Source of the DNA: Cupriavidus basilensis | Lineage (GTDB): Bacteria > Pseudomonadota > Gammaproteobacteria > Burkholderiales > Burkholderiaceae | Assembly: GCF_000832305.1 (NCBI RefSeq) | Contig: NZ_CP010537.1 | Coordinates: forward strand, 1,736,001-1,800,000 | DNA length: 64,000 nt | Direction: 5' to 3' | Shown: positions 16,656 to 25,096 of the stretch, piece by piece | Numbering within the stretch: position 1 is the stretch's first letter | Layout of the letters: every line of letters starts with the position of its first letter | Notes under the pieces: model-generated | Told to the model about the DNA's origin: nothing | What the model saw: only the letters and a program-made list of their open reading frames with translations | Databases searched by the model: none | Translations under genes and position numbers: made by a program

Positions 16656-17303
16656 TCAGCCAATTCCCGCTAGCCTTCGGGCGTCGATCATCATGTTCGC
16701 GCCCAGCACAAGCAGAACCGCGCCCATGGCCCAGCGCTGGGCCAGCAAGAGTCCCGGCCGGCGCGACAGGAGCTTTGCCATGCTGCCGGCGCAGATCGCC
16801 ACGGCGCCGTTGACGGTGGCGAACGCGATAATCAACGAGGAACCGAGCACGAGTGATTGCTCTAGGACGTTGCCGTTCCGATAGTTGATGAATTGGGGCA
16901 AGACCGACAGGAAGGTCATCGCCAGCTTGGGATTCAACAGGCTGGTGGTCGCGCCCATCGCGAACAACCGCCGGCGGCGTTCGTGCGGCAGGTCGCGGAC
17001 TTCGAGCGGGGAGCGGCCGCCAGGCTTCACGGCCTGCCACGCCAGATAGGACAGATAGGCAGCGCCCGCCGCGCCCAGGATGCTGCTGGCGTAGGGCACG
17101 CTCAGGAAAAATGCCGTGATGCCAAACGCCGCGCCAAACATATAGAAAAGGTATCCGAGCATGACGCCAGCCAGGGACACGAGCCCGGCCTTGCGTCCTT
17201 GCGCAATGGAGCGTGACATCACGTAGACCATGTTCGGGCCAGGCGTCACGGCTAGCATGCCCCCGACCGCTAAAAATCCGTAGATCGATTCCGTACCGTG
17301 CAT
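16656..17303 (-). CDS. LysE/RhtB-family amino acid exporter
   Basis: A 215-residue membrane protein with six predicted helices and the LysE/RhtB signature VTPGPNMVYVMSRSIAQGRKAGLVSLAGV in helix 1 and its loop, then GYLFYMFGAAFG and NPKLAMTFLSVLPQFI. Members export amino acids such as homoserine, threonine or lysine. A LysR gene diverges from it, 100 bp away, the usual arrangement of LysE/LysG pairs. The ATG at 17303 begins at the first helix; the frame is open further upstream only through the divergent regulator. Confidence 0.92.
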   Translation of the reverse strand: MHGTESIYGFLAVGGMLAVTPGPNMVYVMSRSIAQGRKAGLVSLAGVMLGYLFYMFGAAFGITAFFLSVPYASSILGAAGAAYLSYLAWQAVKPGGRSPLEVRDLPHERRRRLFAMGATTSLLNPKLAMTFLSVLPQFINYRNGNVLEQSLVLGSSLIIAFATVNGAVAICAGSMAKLLSRRPGLLLAQRWAMGAVLLVLGANMMIDARRLAGIG

Positions 17304-17317
17304 TTTCGGGGTTCCCC

Positions 17318-17343
17318 AGTGGACATCGACTGCAGTATCCACT
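17318..17343. promoter_or_regulatory. Inverted repeat between LysE and LysR genes
   Basis: AGTGGA and TCCACT are separated by 14 bases, with near-symmetrical extension (CC before, TTGG after). It sits in the 100-bp divergent spacer, where a LysR-type activator would bind. The right side of the spacer is AT-rich and could hold the LysR promoter. Confidence 0.45.
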
Positions 17344-17403
17344 TGGTGAATGGCTAAGTAAAACGGGTTAAACTGAAGTTTTTGTTCAGATTTTCTGATT
17401 AAT

Positions 17404-18252
17404 ATGAAAAAGCTCGATCTGGACGTCATTGAGATGGTGGTGGCGGTGGCCGACACCGGCTCGTTTGCCCGGGGGGCGCAGGCGGTGCACCGGTCCGCGT
17501 CGGCGGTGAGCATGCAGATCAAGGCGCTTGAGGAGTCGCTTGGCAAGCCGTTGTTTGTGCGGACCACGCGGCACGTGACGATTACCGCCGAGGGAAAGAC
17601 GCTGCTGGACCATGGCCGCCGCATGCTCGCGATGCGCGAGGAGGCGTGGGCGTCGATCGTGCGCCCGGAAATGAAGGGGCGCGTCACCATCGGCGTGCCT
17701 GACGACTACGCCTCTTCGTTGCTGCCGTCGGTCCTCAGGCAGTTCGCGGTGGCGCACCCGCGAGTGGAAATCCGGGTGATCGGCATGCCTAGCAGTGCGC
17801 TCGTGCCATTGCTCAAGGACAACACGCTCGACCTGGCCTGCCTGACTAAAGCCAAGGGCATCGCCGGCGAATTCATCCGGTTCGAGCCGATGGTCTGGGT
17901 CGGGTCGGCCGTGAGGAAAGTGTGGAACGAGCGCCCGCTGCCCATCGCCGTTTTCGCCCATGGCAGCACGGCGCGCGCCAATGCCATCAGCGCGCTGCAG
18001 CGGGAGAACATCAAATACCGCATGTCCTACGAAAGCCCGAGCCTGCTGGGCCTTGTCAGCATGGTCGAAGCGGGGCTTGCGGTGGCCCCCCTGGCGAGAT
18101 GCAGCGTACCCGGGCATCTTGTTCAGCTATCCCAGGGCGACGGCTTGCCGCCACTGGCTGAACTCGAAATCGTCCTCGCCCGCAGTTCGCGCTCAGCGCG
18201 GCCGCCCTGTGATTATCTGGCTGAACAGATTCTGGTTGAGTTGAGAACCTGA
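17404..18252 (+). CDS. LysR-family regulator, divergent to LysE exporter
   Basis: A 282-residue LysR protein. The winged helix lies in residues 1-60 (LDVIEMVVAVADTGSFARGA, SASAVSMQIKALEESL), followed by the two-lobe effector domain (GRVTIGVPDDYASSLLP). The divergent layout suggests it senses the exporter's amino acid and activates the LysE gene, as LysG/ArgP-type regulators do. The effector cannot be read from the sequence. Confidence 0.92.
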   Translation: MKKLDLDVIEMVVAVADTGSFARGAQAVHRSASAVSMQIKALEESLGKPLFVRTTRHVTITAEGKTLLDHGRRMLAMREEAWASIVRPEMKGRVTIGVPDDYASSLLPSVLRQFAVAHPRVEIRVIGMPSSALVPLLKDNTLDLACLTKAKGIAGEFIRFEPMVWVGSAVRKVWNERPLPIAVFAHGSTARANAISALQRENIKYRMSYESPSLLGLVSMVEAGLAVAPLARCSVPGHLVQLSQGDGLPPLAELEIVLARSSRSARPPCDYLAEQILVELRT

Positions 18253-18385
18253 GGAGAACCCGAGGGAGCCGCATGGTGAGGCGTCCACCGATGAACGCAG
18301 AGGTGGTGTGGCGTTCGCCGATGGAGTAGCGCTGCAGCGGGCTGGCATAGAGGTGGCTGCCGGGTGGCGTGTACAGGGTGATGGC

Positions 18386-18778
18386 TCAATCGTCCGCCAC
18401 CTTGCGCGAGCGCCAGCGGCCGTCACTTTGCTTGCAGAACCAGCCAGTCCAGTTGTCTTCCTGGTCCGCCCGTCTGAGCTGCATCTTCAATTGCCGGCAG
18501 GACTGGCCCTTGTCGGTCTTGCTGCGCAGTGGCGTCAATTGACCTTCGATCGGTTTGCGCTTGCCTTGCGCGGGGGAGGTCCAGGGCGCCATGGTGCCGT
18601 CGGTGCCGTCATTCAGCACCTTGCCCACGCTCTGGGCGAGCGAAGCCGATTCCTTCTGGCTCATGTTGCCGATGACGGTGCCGTGGATGAAGGTGTCGAG
18701 GTAGGCGAACGCGGGTGCCGCCGGGGCGAGCAGGGCGGCGCAGAGTAGCGTGGTGCGGAGCAACGGGTGCCGGGTCAT
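18386..18778 (-). CDS. Exported 17-kDa surface-antigen-like protein (RT0821/Lpp0805 type)
   Basis: A 130-residue protein with a clear signal peptide (LLRTTLLCAALLAPAAPAFA). The mature part has a glycine-zipper-free start and a C-terminal domain with two cysteines (QSCRQLKMQLR, GWFCKQSDGRWR). That pattern resembles RT0821/Lpp0805 surface proteins, which are outer-membrane associated and of unknown function. I place the start at 18778 because the signal peptide begins there. No operon partner is near. The family match is tentative. Confidence 0.65.
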   Translation of the reverse strand: MTRHPLLRTTLLCAALLAPAAPAFAYLDTFIHGTVIGNMSQKESASLAQSVGKVLNDGTDGTMAPWTSPAQGKRKPIEGQLTPLRSKTDKGQSCRQLKMQLRRADQEDNWTGWFCKQSDGRWRSRKVADD

Positions 18779-19150
18779 GGCGGGGTCCTTGGCGGAATGT
18801 CGAAAACGGCTGAGGCAAGGCATGGCAGCAGGCAACAATGTGCTTGAAACAATGCATGTCGACGCCTGCGCCGGAAGGTCTGGCCTGCCACCTTGCTGCC
18901 AACTTAGTCCACGCCGGTGTCAAAAGGCAATGCAGACCGTTTGCGCCGAGGCTTAAGGAAAATGAGCCCGGCTGATGGAGGCTGGACGGACTGCCCGACC
19001 TTAGCGAAGCAGTGGCGCGAACTGAAGTGAAAGTTCTCGGCGTGTGAATTAAGTCTTGTGGCGAACGCGACATCCGGAATCGGTGTGTCAGGCGGCACTT
19101 TGAGCAAATTTCACTTTCTACCGAGTCCGATATGACATCTTTCAACAGGC
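18779..19150. other. Intergenic stretch without a recognised gene
   Basis: About 370 bp upstream of the small 19151 ORF. An inverted pair AAGTGAAA (19025-19032) and TTTCACTT (19110-19117) flanks the middle. I see no coding frame with family similarity or a good ribosome site. Confidence 0.5.
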
Positions 19151-19270
19151 ATGCCGCGTGGCGCCATCGCGCGCTATGTTCAACGCGGAAATGCCGCTGC
19201 GGGCCGCCTGGCCAAGCTCGTCTATCGCGAGGTCATCTCGATTGTGGTGACGTCTCCGCCGAAGCCGTAA
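19151..19270 (+). CDS. Small ORF of 39 residues with its own terminator
   Basis: An ATG at 19151 opens 39 codons ending TAA at 19268-19270. The peptide is basic in the first half (MPRGAIARYVQRG, then AGRLAKLVYRE) and ends in a hydrophobic strand (VISIVVTSPPKP). A strong rho-independent terminator begins 22 bp after the stop, which argues for a real short transcript. The ribosome site is poor and the ATG is the only in-frame start after a stop at 19133. I do not recognise a family; it could also be a chance frame inside a small RNA. Confidence 0.4.
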   Translation: MPRGAIARYVQRGNAAAGRLAKLVYREVISIVVTSPPKP

Positions 19271-19291
19271 GGCGCGTTGGCATCGAAAGTG

Positions 19292-19323
19292 ATCCCGCGG
19301 CGCTGCGTGGCCGCGGGATTTTT
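19292..19323 (+). terminator. Rho-independent terminator
   Basis: A perfect 10-bp GC-rich stem (ATCCCGCGGC at 19292-19301 with GCCGCGGGAT at 19310-19319) and an 8-base loop are followed by a T run to 19323. The only plus-strand candidate it can serve is the 39-codon ORF or a small RNA just upstream. Confidence 0.85.
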
Positions 19324-19429
19324 CTTGTGGCGCGAGGCTAGCGGTGAAAGCCGCCATGTGCCGGAGCTGCGCCGCCCTCAGCGCGGCGCCGGTTGTCTAC
19401 TGCCCCCGGTCCCGCCACTCAATATCGCC

Positions 19430-19465
19430 TTGACATCCTTACGTACGATATATATCTTAAGATAT
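19430..19465 (+). promoter_or_regulatory. Sigma-70 promoter overlapped by PadR (YqjI-type) operator
   Basis: TTGACA at 19430-19435 and TATCTT at 19453-19458 are 17 bp apart, a good -35/-10 pair. The -10 box lies inside the perfect 14-bp palindrome ATATCTTAAGATAT (19452-19465); a further half-like GATATGTA follows at 19473-19480. PadR regulators bind such AT-rich dyads, so the PadR protein should repress its own promoter and that of the reductase behind it. Confidence 0.8.
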
Positions 19466-19492
19466 GTTTTTCGATATGTAGGAGTCGTGCCA

Positions 19493-20245
19493 ATGCGTCA
19501 CCATCCTCTTCTGGGTAGGCTTACCCATCACATGCTTGCCCATCTGTCTTCTCATTTTTCCTTTCATGCCTCGCATTCCTCGCACCACGGCGAGCGCCAT
19601 GGCCGCCATGCGATTGGCCGCCACCACCACGGCGGCGGCCCCGGCGGCTTCTTTGGCGGCGGTGGCGATGGTTTCGACGGCGACGGCGATAGCTGGCGGC
19701 GCGGCCGCAAGTTCAGCTCGGACGATCTTCAACTCATGCTGCTGTCCTTGCTGGAAGAAAAGCCCAGCCATGGCTACGAGCTGATCAAGGCGCTGGAGGC
19801 CCGCACCAACGGCTTCTACAAGCCCAGCCCGGGCATGGTCTATCCGGCCCTGACCTTCCTCGAAGAACTCGGCTACGCCACGGTGGACACCGAGGGCAAC
19901 AAAAAACGCTATCAGCTGGCGGGGCCGGGCCTGGCCCATCTCGACGCCAACCGCGAGCGGCTGGCCCTGATGCTCAACAAGCTCAAGCACGTGGCGCGCA
20001 AGATGGAGTGGGTGCGGCGCGCGCTGTCGGGTGAAGCCGCCGAGCCGGGTGCGGCGGGCGTAGCCGCCGACGAGCGTGAAGCCGCGGGTGGCTGGCTGCC
20101 CGAGTTCGTCGAGGCGCGCGTGGCGCTCAAGCGGGCGCTGCTGCTGCGCACCGATGCCACGCCGGACGAGCAGCGTCGCATCGCCGCCATCCTGGCGCGG
20201 GCAACCGCCGAGATCAACGCCGGCCCGGGCGGCCAGGGTGCCTAG
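19493..20245 (+). CDS. PadR-family metal-responsive regulator, YqjI-like, with His-rich leader
   Basis: A 250-residue regulator. Residues 1-49 hold 15 histidines, then comes a Gly/Asp-rich linker, and then a PadR winged helix (LMLLSLLEEKPSHGYELIKALEARTNGFYKPSPGMVYPAL). The same plan, a metal-binding leader before a PadR domain, is found in E. coli YqjI. YqjI represses the ferric reductase gene yqjH and responds to iron and nickel. Here too the next gene is a YqjH-type reductase. Unlike YqjI the leader has no cysteines, so histidines alone would bind metal. AGGAG precedes the ATG, and an operator palindrome overlaps the promoter. Confidence 0.9.
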   Translation: MRHHPLLGRLTHHMLAHLSSHFSFHASHSSHHGERHGRHAIGRHHHGGGPGGFFGGGGDGFDGDGDSWRRGRKFSSDDLQLMLLSLLEEKPSHGYELIKALEARTNGFYKPSPGMVYPALTFLEELGYATVDTEGNKKRYQLAGPGLAHLDANRERLALMLNKLKHVARKMEWVRRALSGEAAEPGAAGVAADEREAAGGWLPEFVEARVALKRALLLRTDATPDEQRRIAAILARATAEINAGPGGQGA

Positions 20246-20307
20246 TGCTGACCCGCATCCCGACACTCCACATGCCGTATTCCTCATTCCCGTCAACCAG
20301 GAAATCC

Positions 20308-21126
20308 ATGACTACTCGCGACCTGATCGTGCAACGCGTTCGCCATGAACTCAAGATGCGCTTGCTGCAAGTGGTGCGTACCCAGGCGGTGTCGCCGCAA
20401 CTGCTGCGCGTGACGCTGGCTGGCGAAGACCTGAAGGGCTTTGTCTCCGCATCTTTCGACGACCACATCAAGGTGTTCTTCCCCGCGCCGGGGCAAAGCA
20501 AGCCCGTGCTGCCGGAGCCTGGTCCCAATGGCCCCGTGTTTGCCGAAGGCCAGCCGAAGCCCGCCGCGCGCGACTACACGCCGCGCCGCTACGATGCCGC
20601 CGCCGGTGAGCTCGATATCGAGTTCGTGCTGCATGGCGATGGCCCCGCCTCCACCTGGGCCGCGCAGGCCGCACCCGGCCAGTATCTGGGCGTGGGCGGC
20701 CCGCGTGGGTCGTTCGTGATTCCCGAGGGCTTCGACTGGCACCTGCTGGTGGGCGACGAAACCGCGCTGCCTGCCATCGGACGGCGCCTCGAGGAGTTGC
20801 CGTCCGGCGTGCGCGCGCTGGTGGTGCTGGCGGTGGACAACGCCGCCGCCGAAATCCCGCTGCCCAGCCGCGCCGACGTGGAGATCCACTGGCAGCACCG
20901 TGACAGCGCACCGGCAGAGAGCGCCGCCGGGCTGCTGGAACAAGCCTTGCGCGAGGTTACGTTGCCGCGCGGCGAAGGCTATGTCTGGGCGGCTGGCGAG
21001 GCCGCGTCGATTCGCGCCGTGCGTCAGTACCTGGTGGGCGAGCGCGGCATCGAGAAGGGCCGCATCCGCGCGGCCAGCTACTGGAAGGCCGGTGCCTCCG
21101 CCGTGCACGAGAACATCGACGACTGA
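20308..21126 (+). CDS. Siderophore-interacting protein, NAD(P)H-dependent ferric reductase (YqjH/ViuB type)
   Basis: A 272-residue flavoprotein. The FAD site RDYTPRRY (residues 88-95) and the LVGDETALPAIGRRLE segment of the NAD(P)H domain are typical of the SIP family. It reduces ferric siderophores in the cytosol to release Fe(II). The start at 20308 has CAGGAAATCC upstream; an in-frame ATG 21 codons earlier lacks similarity. It follows the PadR gene by 62 bp and should be derepressed with it when metal binds the His-rich leader. Confidence 0.92.
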   Translation: MTTRDLIVQRVRHELKMRLLQVVRTQAVSPQLLRVTLAGEDLKGFVSASFDDHIKVFFPAPGQSKPVLPEPGPNGPVFAEGQPKPAARDYTPRRYDAAAGELDIEFVLHGDGPASTWAAQAAPGQYLGVGGPRGSFVIPEGFDWHLLVGDETALPAIGRRLEELPSGVRALVVLAVDNAAAEIPLPSRADVEIHWQHRDSAPAESAAGLLEQALREVTLPRGEGYVWAAGEAASIRAVRQYLVGERGIEKGRIRAASYWKAGASAVHENIDD

Positions 21127-21253
21127 GCGGCGCATGCCGGGGGGCAGTGCATGCCTTGAAGGCCGGATCAACTGGTTTTACAATGCAACCGCCTCGCCAT
21201 TGGCGCCGCATTCCGCGGCGCACCGCATCTGGCGAGTGAAACGGAGTTGCACT

Positions 21254-21712
21254 ATGGTCCGGCGAACCAGCCTGGAAGGCGCTGCATGTCCCGTGGCCCG
21301 CTCGCTCGATGTGATCGGCGACTGGTGGTCGCTGCTGATCGTGCGCGATGCCTTCGATGGCTTGCGGCGCTTTGGCGAGTTCCAGCGCAGCCTTGGCCTG
21401 GCGAAGAACATCCTTGCCGGCCGGCTGCGCACGCTGCTGGCGCACGGCATCCTGGAGCAGGTGCCGGCCTCCGACGGCAGCGCCTACCAGGAGTACGTGC
21501 TGACGCCGAAAGGGCGCGCGCTGTTCCCGGTGGTGGTGGGCTTGCGGCAGTGGGGCGAAGCGTTCTTCTATGTCCCCGGCGAGCCGCATTCGGTGCTGGT
21601 GGACAGCAAGGCTGGCAAGCCCGTGCGCCCGCTCGAGGTGCGCGCCGAGGATGGCCGGTTGCTCGGGCCCGACGATGCGGTGGTGCGCAAGGCCGGCGTG
21701 CCCGGTGCGTAG
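21254..21712 (+). CDS. HxlR-family winged-helix regulator
   Basis: A 152-residue protein with the HxlR pattern: [23 protein letters not shown] at residues 12-34 and [29 protein letters not shown] as the recognition region, then the wing ([20 protein letters not shown]). HxlR proteins are dimeric repressors or activators responding to aldehydes, redox or small molecules. The conserved N-terminal cysteine (Cys12) may be a sensor. The target gene is not obvious; it lies between the siderophore reductase and alaC, both on the same strand. Confidence 0.9.
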   Translation: MVRRTSLEGAACPVARSLDVIGDWWSLLIVRDAFDGLRRFGEFQRSLGLAKNILAGRLRTLLAHGILEQVPASDGSAYQEYVLTPKGRALFPVVVGLRQWGEAFFYVPGEPHSVLVDSKAGKPVRPLEVRAEDGRLLGPDDAVVRKAGVPGA

Positions 21713-21843
21713 CGGTGCCGCGCCCGGCTTGCAAAAGCCGTAGACGCGGCCGGTATTCGCCGCTAAGATCTTTCCGGTCAGCCGCACCAACGGCTGGCAG
21801 CGTCGCTCGGACGGTTCCGGGCGCTTACGTTCAAGGAAAATCC

Positions 21844-23100
21844 ATGTCAGCCTCCGCAGGCAAGCGCCGCTTCGCGCGTATCGATCGTCTTCCCCCGTAC
21901 GTCTTCAATATCACCGCCGAGCTGAAAATGGCGGCGCGCCGCCGTGGCGAAGACATCATCGACATGAGCATGGGCAACCCGGACGGCGCCACGCCGGCGC
22001 ATATCGTTGCCAAGCTGACCGAAGCCGCGCAGCGCCCCGATACCCACGGTTACTCCGCCTCCAAGGGCATCCCCCGACTGCGCCGCGCTATCTCGCACTG
22101 GTATCGCGAGCGTTACGACGTCGAGATCGATCCGGACACCGAGGCCATTGTCACCATCGGCTCCAAGGAAGGGCTGGCCCACCTGATGCTGGCCACGCTC
22201 GATCGCGGCGACACCGTGCTGGTGCCCGACCCGAGCTATCCCATCCATATCTATGGCGCGGTGATTGCCGGGGCCGATATCCGCTCCGTGCCGCTGGTGC
22301 CGGGCGTGGACTTCTTCGCCGAGATGGAGCGCGCCATTCGCGGCAGCTATCCCAAGCCGAAGATGATCGTGCTGGGCTTTCCGTCGAATCCCACCGCGCA
22401 ATGCGTTGAGCTGGATTTCTTCGAGCGCGTGATCGCGCTGGCGCGCAAGCACGATATCTTCGTGGTGCACGACCTGGCCTACGCCGACATCGTGTTCGAT
22501 GGCTGGAAGGCGCCTTCGATCATGCAGGTGGAAGGGGCGAAAGACATCGCCGTGGAGTTCTTCACGCTGTCCAAGAGCTACAACATGGCGGGCTGGCGCA
22601 TCGGCTTCATGGTGGGCAACCCGGATCTGGTGGCCGCGCTCACGCGCATGAAGAGCTATCACGATTACGGCACGTTTACCCCGCTGCAGGTGGCCGCCAT
22701 TGCCGCGCTGGAAGGCGACCAGCAATGCGTGAAGGAGATTGCCGCGCACTACCAGACGCGCCGCGACGTGCTGGCGCGCGGGCTGATCGAATCCGGCTGG
22801 CCGGTGGAGATTCCCAAGGCGTCGATGTATATCTGGGCGCGCATCCCCGAGCCGTATCGCGCGCTGGGCTCGCTGGAGTTCTCCAAGCAACTGCTGGCCA
22901 AGGCCAAAGTCTGCGTCTCGCCCGGCATCGGCTTTGGCGACTATGGCGACGAGTACGTGCGCTTCGCGCTGATCGAGAACGAGGCGCGCATCCGCCAGGC
23001 GGTGCGCGGCATCAAGGCGATGTTCCGCGCGGACGGGCTGGTGAAGGTGCCGGTGGACGAGCACCAGCCGAGCGGCCACGCGCCGAAGCCCAAGGACTGA
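21844..23100 (+). CDS. alaC: Alanine transaminase (glutamate-pyruvate aminotransferase)
   Basis: A 418-residue class I/II aminotransferase closest in pattern to AlaC (YfdZ). It has RLPPYVFN near the start, [22 protein letters not shown] and the PLP lysine Lys244 in [15 protein letters not shown]. It makes alanine from pyruvate and glutamate in the cytosol; relatives also use branched 2-oxo acids. AAGGAAAATCC precedes the ATG. It converges on the valine-degradation operon, with a GC hairpin between the two stops. It is normally a core gene, and nothing looks unusual. Confidence 0.92.
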   Translation: MSASAGKRRFARIDRLPPYVFNITAELKMAARRRGEDIIDMSMGNPDGATPAHIVAKLTEAAQRPDTHGYSASKGIPRLRRAISHWYRERYDVEIDPDTEAIVTIGSKEGLAHLMLATLDRGDTVLVPDPSYPIHIYGAVIAGADIRSVPLVPGVDFFAEMERAIRGSYPKPKMIVLGFPSNPTAQCVELDFFERVIALARKHDIFVVHDLAYADIVFDGWKAPSIMQVEGAKDIAVEFFTLSKSYNMAGWRIGFMVGNPDLVAALTRMKSYHDYGTFTPLQVAAIAALEGDQQCVKEIAAHYQTRRDVLARGLIESGWPVEIPKASMYIWARIPEPYRALGSLEFSKQLLAKAKVCVSPGIGFGDYGDEYVRFALIENEARIRQAVRGIKAMFRADGLVKVPVDEHQPSGHAPKPKD

Positions 23101-23131
23101 GTGCGTGGTTTTATTCGCATGCACGTGACCA

Positions 23132-23154
23132 CACGCCGGCACCATGCCGGCGTG
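23132..23154. terminator. GC hairpin between convergent alaC and valine operon
   Basis: CACGCCGGC (23132-23140) pairs perfectly with GCCGGCGTG (23146-23154) over a 5-base loop. It lies in the 60-bp gap between two converging genes, where a bidirectional terminator is expected. No clear T run follows on either strand, so it may act with Rho or only stabilise 3' ends. Confidence 0.4.
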
Positions 23155-23160
23155 CGACCA

Positions 23161-24315
23161 TCAGGCTTGCCCTGATCGGCCAAGCATGGCCAGCGGGTGG
23201 GGCTCACGCGGCCAAGGGCTGTCGAAGAACGACTGCACCACGGCCTCGCTGACCTCGCTCGCATCCTTCACGCGCCAGCGCGGCGCATTGTCCTTGTCGA
23301 CGATCAGCGCGCGCACCCCCTCGATGAAATCGCCCTGCGAGAACGCGTGCGACACCACGCCGAGCTCCATGCGGAAGCAATCGGCAAGATCCAGGTCGCG
23401 GCCGCGCAGCAGCAATTCCCGCGTGACCGCCATCATCAGCGGCGACCGCCCGCGCAGGATATCGAGCGTGCGCGCGGCCCAGTCGGCGTAGGCCGGGTCG
23501 GATTCCGCGGCCAGGCTGTCGAGCAGGCCAGCCACGCTGGCGTCTGCCCGAAAATGCCGCAGCACGGCAGGCAGCACCGACTGCAGCGGCGCCGCCTGCT
23601 CGCCGGCGTCAGGCGTTGCCTGCAGCGCGGCGCGCAGGTCCGCCAGCACGTCGCCTGTCCGGTTGATGGCTGCCAGCGTCTGCTCGAAGTGCTCCAGGCT
23701 TGCGGCAGGCACGGCGATGTCGGCCAGCTTGCACAGCAGCGTATCGGCAGCGCCAAGCGTCACGCCCGTCAGCCCGACATAGAGCGCCAGGGCCAGCGGG
23801 AGCTTCGACAAGAAATGGCTCGCACCCACATCGGGCACCAGGCCGATGCCGGTCTCCGGCATGGCCACGCGCGAGCGCTCGGTGAGCACGCGCAGGTGCG
23901 CGGCCTGCGCCAGGCCCATGCCGCCGCCCATGACAATGCCGTCCATCAGCGCCACGACCGGCTTGGGGTAGCAGTGCAGGCGATAGTCGAGCTGGTACTC
24001 GTCCACGAAAAACTGGCGATGCAGCGCCGTACCCGCGTGGAAGCTGTCGTACAGCGCGCGGATGTCGCCGCCGGCGCAGAACGCCTTGGGGCCCGCGCCG
24101 CGCAGCACCACCGCGGCGATGTCGTCGCGCGCGGCCCAGGCGGCAAGCTGCGCATCGAGCAGGCCGATCATCGGGTAGGACAAGGCGTTCAGCTGGCGCG
24201 GCCGGTTGAGCGTGATCAGGCCGATGCCGTTGATCTCGTCGAAGCGCACCTCGTCGTCCGCGCTTGGCGCGGCTGCGGGGCGTTCCTGGGCGGCATCGTT
24301 CGGGTTCAGGCGCAT
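23161..24315 (-). CDS. 3-hydroxyisobutyryl-CoA hydrolase
   Basis: A 384-residue crotonase-fold protein. The length is right for 3-hydroxyisobutyryl-CoA hydrolase (HIBCH), which is longer than hydratases. Oxyanion-hole segments KAFCAGGDIRALYD and MDGIVMGGGMGLAQAAHLRV are seen, as is the HIBCH-type AMPETGIGLVPDVGASHFLSKL. The C-terminal FIEGVRALIVDKDNAPRW is typical of the family. It frees 3-hydroxyisobutyrate in valine breakdown. It is the last gene of the operon, 10 bp after the enoyl-CoA hydratase. Confidence 0.92.
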   Translation of the reverse strand: MRLNPNDAAQERPAAAPSADDEVRFDEINGIGLITLNRPRQLNALSYPMIGLLDAQLAAWAARDDIAAVVLRGAGPKAFCAGGDIRALYDSFHAGTALHRQFFVDEYQLDYRLHCYPKPVVALMDGIVMGGGMGLAQAAHLRVLTERSRVAMPETGIGLVPDVGASHFLSKLPLALALYVGLTGVTLGAADTLLCKLADIAVPAASLEHFEQTLAAINRTGDVLADLRAALQATPDAGEQAAPLQSVLPAVLRHFRADASVAGLLDSLAAESDPAYADWAARTLDILRGRSPLMMAVTRELLLRGRDLDLADCFRMELGVVSHAFSQGDFIEGVRALIVDKDNAPRWRVKDASEVSEAVVQSFFDSPWPREPHPLAMLGRSGQA

Positions 24316-24325
24316 GGCGTGGCTC

Positions 24326-25096
24326 CTAGGCATTGCGCCATTGCGGCGCACGTTTTTGCAGGAAGGCGTTGACGCCTTCGCGCTGGTCCTCGCCGTCGAA
24401 CAGATCGACAAAGCGCTCGCGCTCCAGCGCCAGCGCCGGGCCGCGCGGCACGCCCTGGCGCGCCAGGTGCACCAGCTGCTTGCTGTAGGCCGCCGCGCGC
24501 GGGCTCACATTGCTGGCGCGCTCGGCCAGGCGCAGCGCCGCGTCCAGCGCCTGGCCCGTGGGCACCATCTCTTCCACCAACCCGATGCGCAGCGCGGTGG
24601 CGGCATCGATGCGCTCGTTGGCCAGGATCATGCGCTTGGCCCAGCCCTCGCCCACCAGCCAGGGCAGGGTTTGCGTGCCGCAGCCACACGGCAGCAGGCC
24701 GACGCCGGCCTCCGGCAGCGCCATCTGGGCCTGTTCCTCGGCAATGCGCACGTCGCAGGCCAGCGCGCATTCCAGCCCGCCGCCCATGGCATAGCCGTTG
24801 ATCGCCGCGATCACCAGGGGGCGTGCGTTTTGCAGCGCCTCGAAGGCGGCACCGAAGCGTTGCGCCATCAGCCGCGCATGAGCGCGATCGCCGTCGGCAA
24901 AACCATTGAGGTCGGCGCCGGCGCTGAAGAAGCGGCTGCCGTCGCCAGTGATCACGATGGCGCGCACGCGCGTGTCCGCATTCAGCGTGGCTACCAGTTG
25001 CTGCAACTGTGCCAGCCCCTCGGCGTTAAACGCATTGGCGGGCGGGCGCTTGAGGGTGAGGCGGGCGATATGCCCGTCGATGACGTGCTCGATCAT
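24326..25096 (-). CDS. Enoyl-CoA hydratase of valine degradation
   Basis: A 256-residue crotonase. The oxyanion-hole segments are SRFFSAGADLNGF and INGYAMGGGLECALACDVRIA, and the acid residue is expected in the EAGVGLLPCGCGTQ stretch (usually E..lGl.P..G). In this operon it should hydrate methacrylyl-CoA to 3-hydroxyisobutyryl-CoA. Its ATG overlaps the mmsB stop by four bases (ATGA), so the two are translationally coupled. The catalytic loop has cysteines (LLPCGCGTQ) where glycine-rich residues are common. Confidence 0.92.
   Translation of the reverse strand: MIEHVIDGHIARLTLKRPPANAFNAEGLAQLQQLVATLNADTRVRAIVITGDGSRFFSAGADLNGFADGDRAHARLMAQRFGAAFEALQNARPLVIAAINGYAMGGGLECALACDVRIAEEQAQMALPEAGVGLLPCGCGTQTLPWLVGEGWAKRMILANERIDAATALRIGLVEEMVPTGQALDAALRLAERASNVSPRAAAYSKQLVHLARQGVPRGPALALERERFVDLFDGEDQREGVNAFLQKRAPQWRNA

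Noticed and set aside
18253..18385. Minus-strand reading with TPPGSHLYASPLQRY that looked like a gene remnant
   Set aside because: I could not match it to a family, and there is no start, so it stays unexplained.
21247..23100. Apparent 617-residue extension of AlaC over the HxlR gene
   Set aside because: The first 199 codons are an out-of-frame reading of HxlR; AlaC has a good start at 21844.
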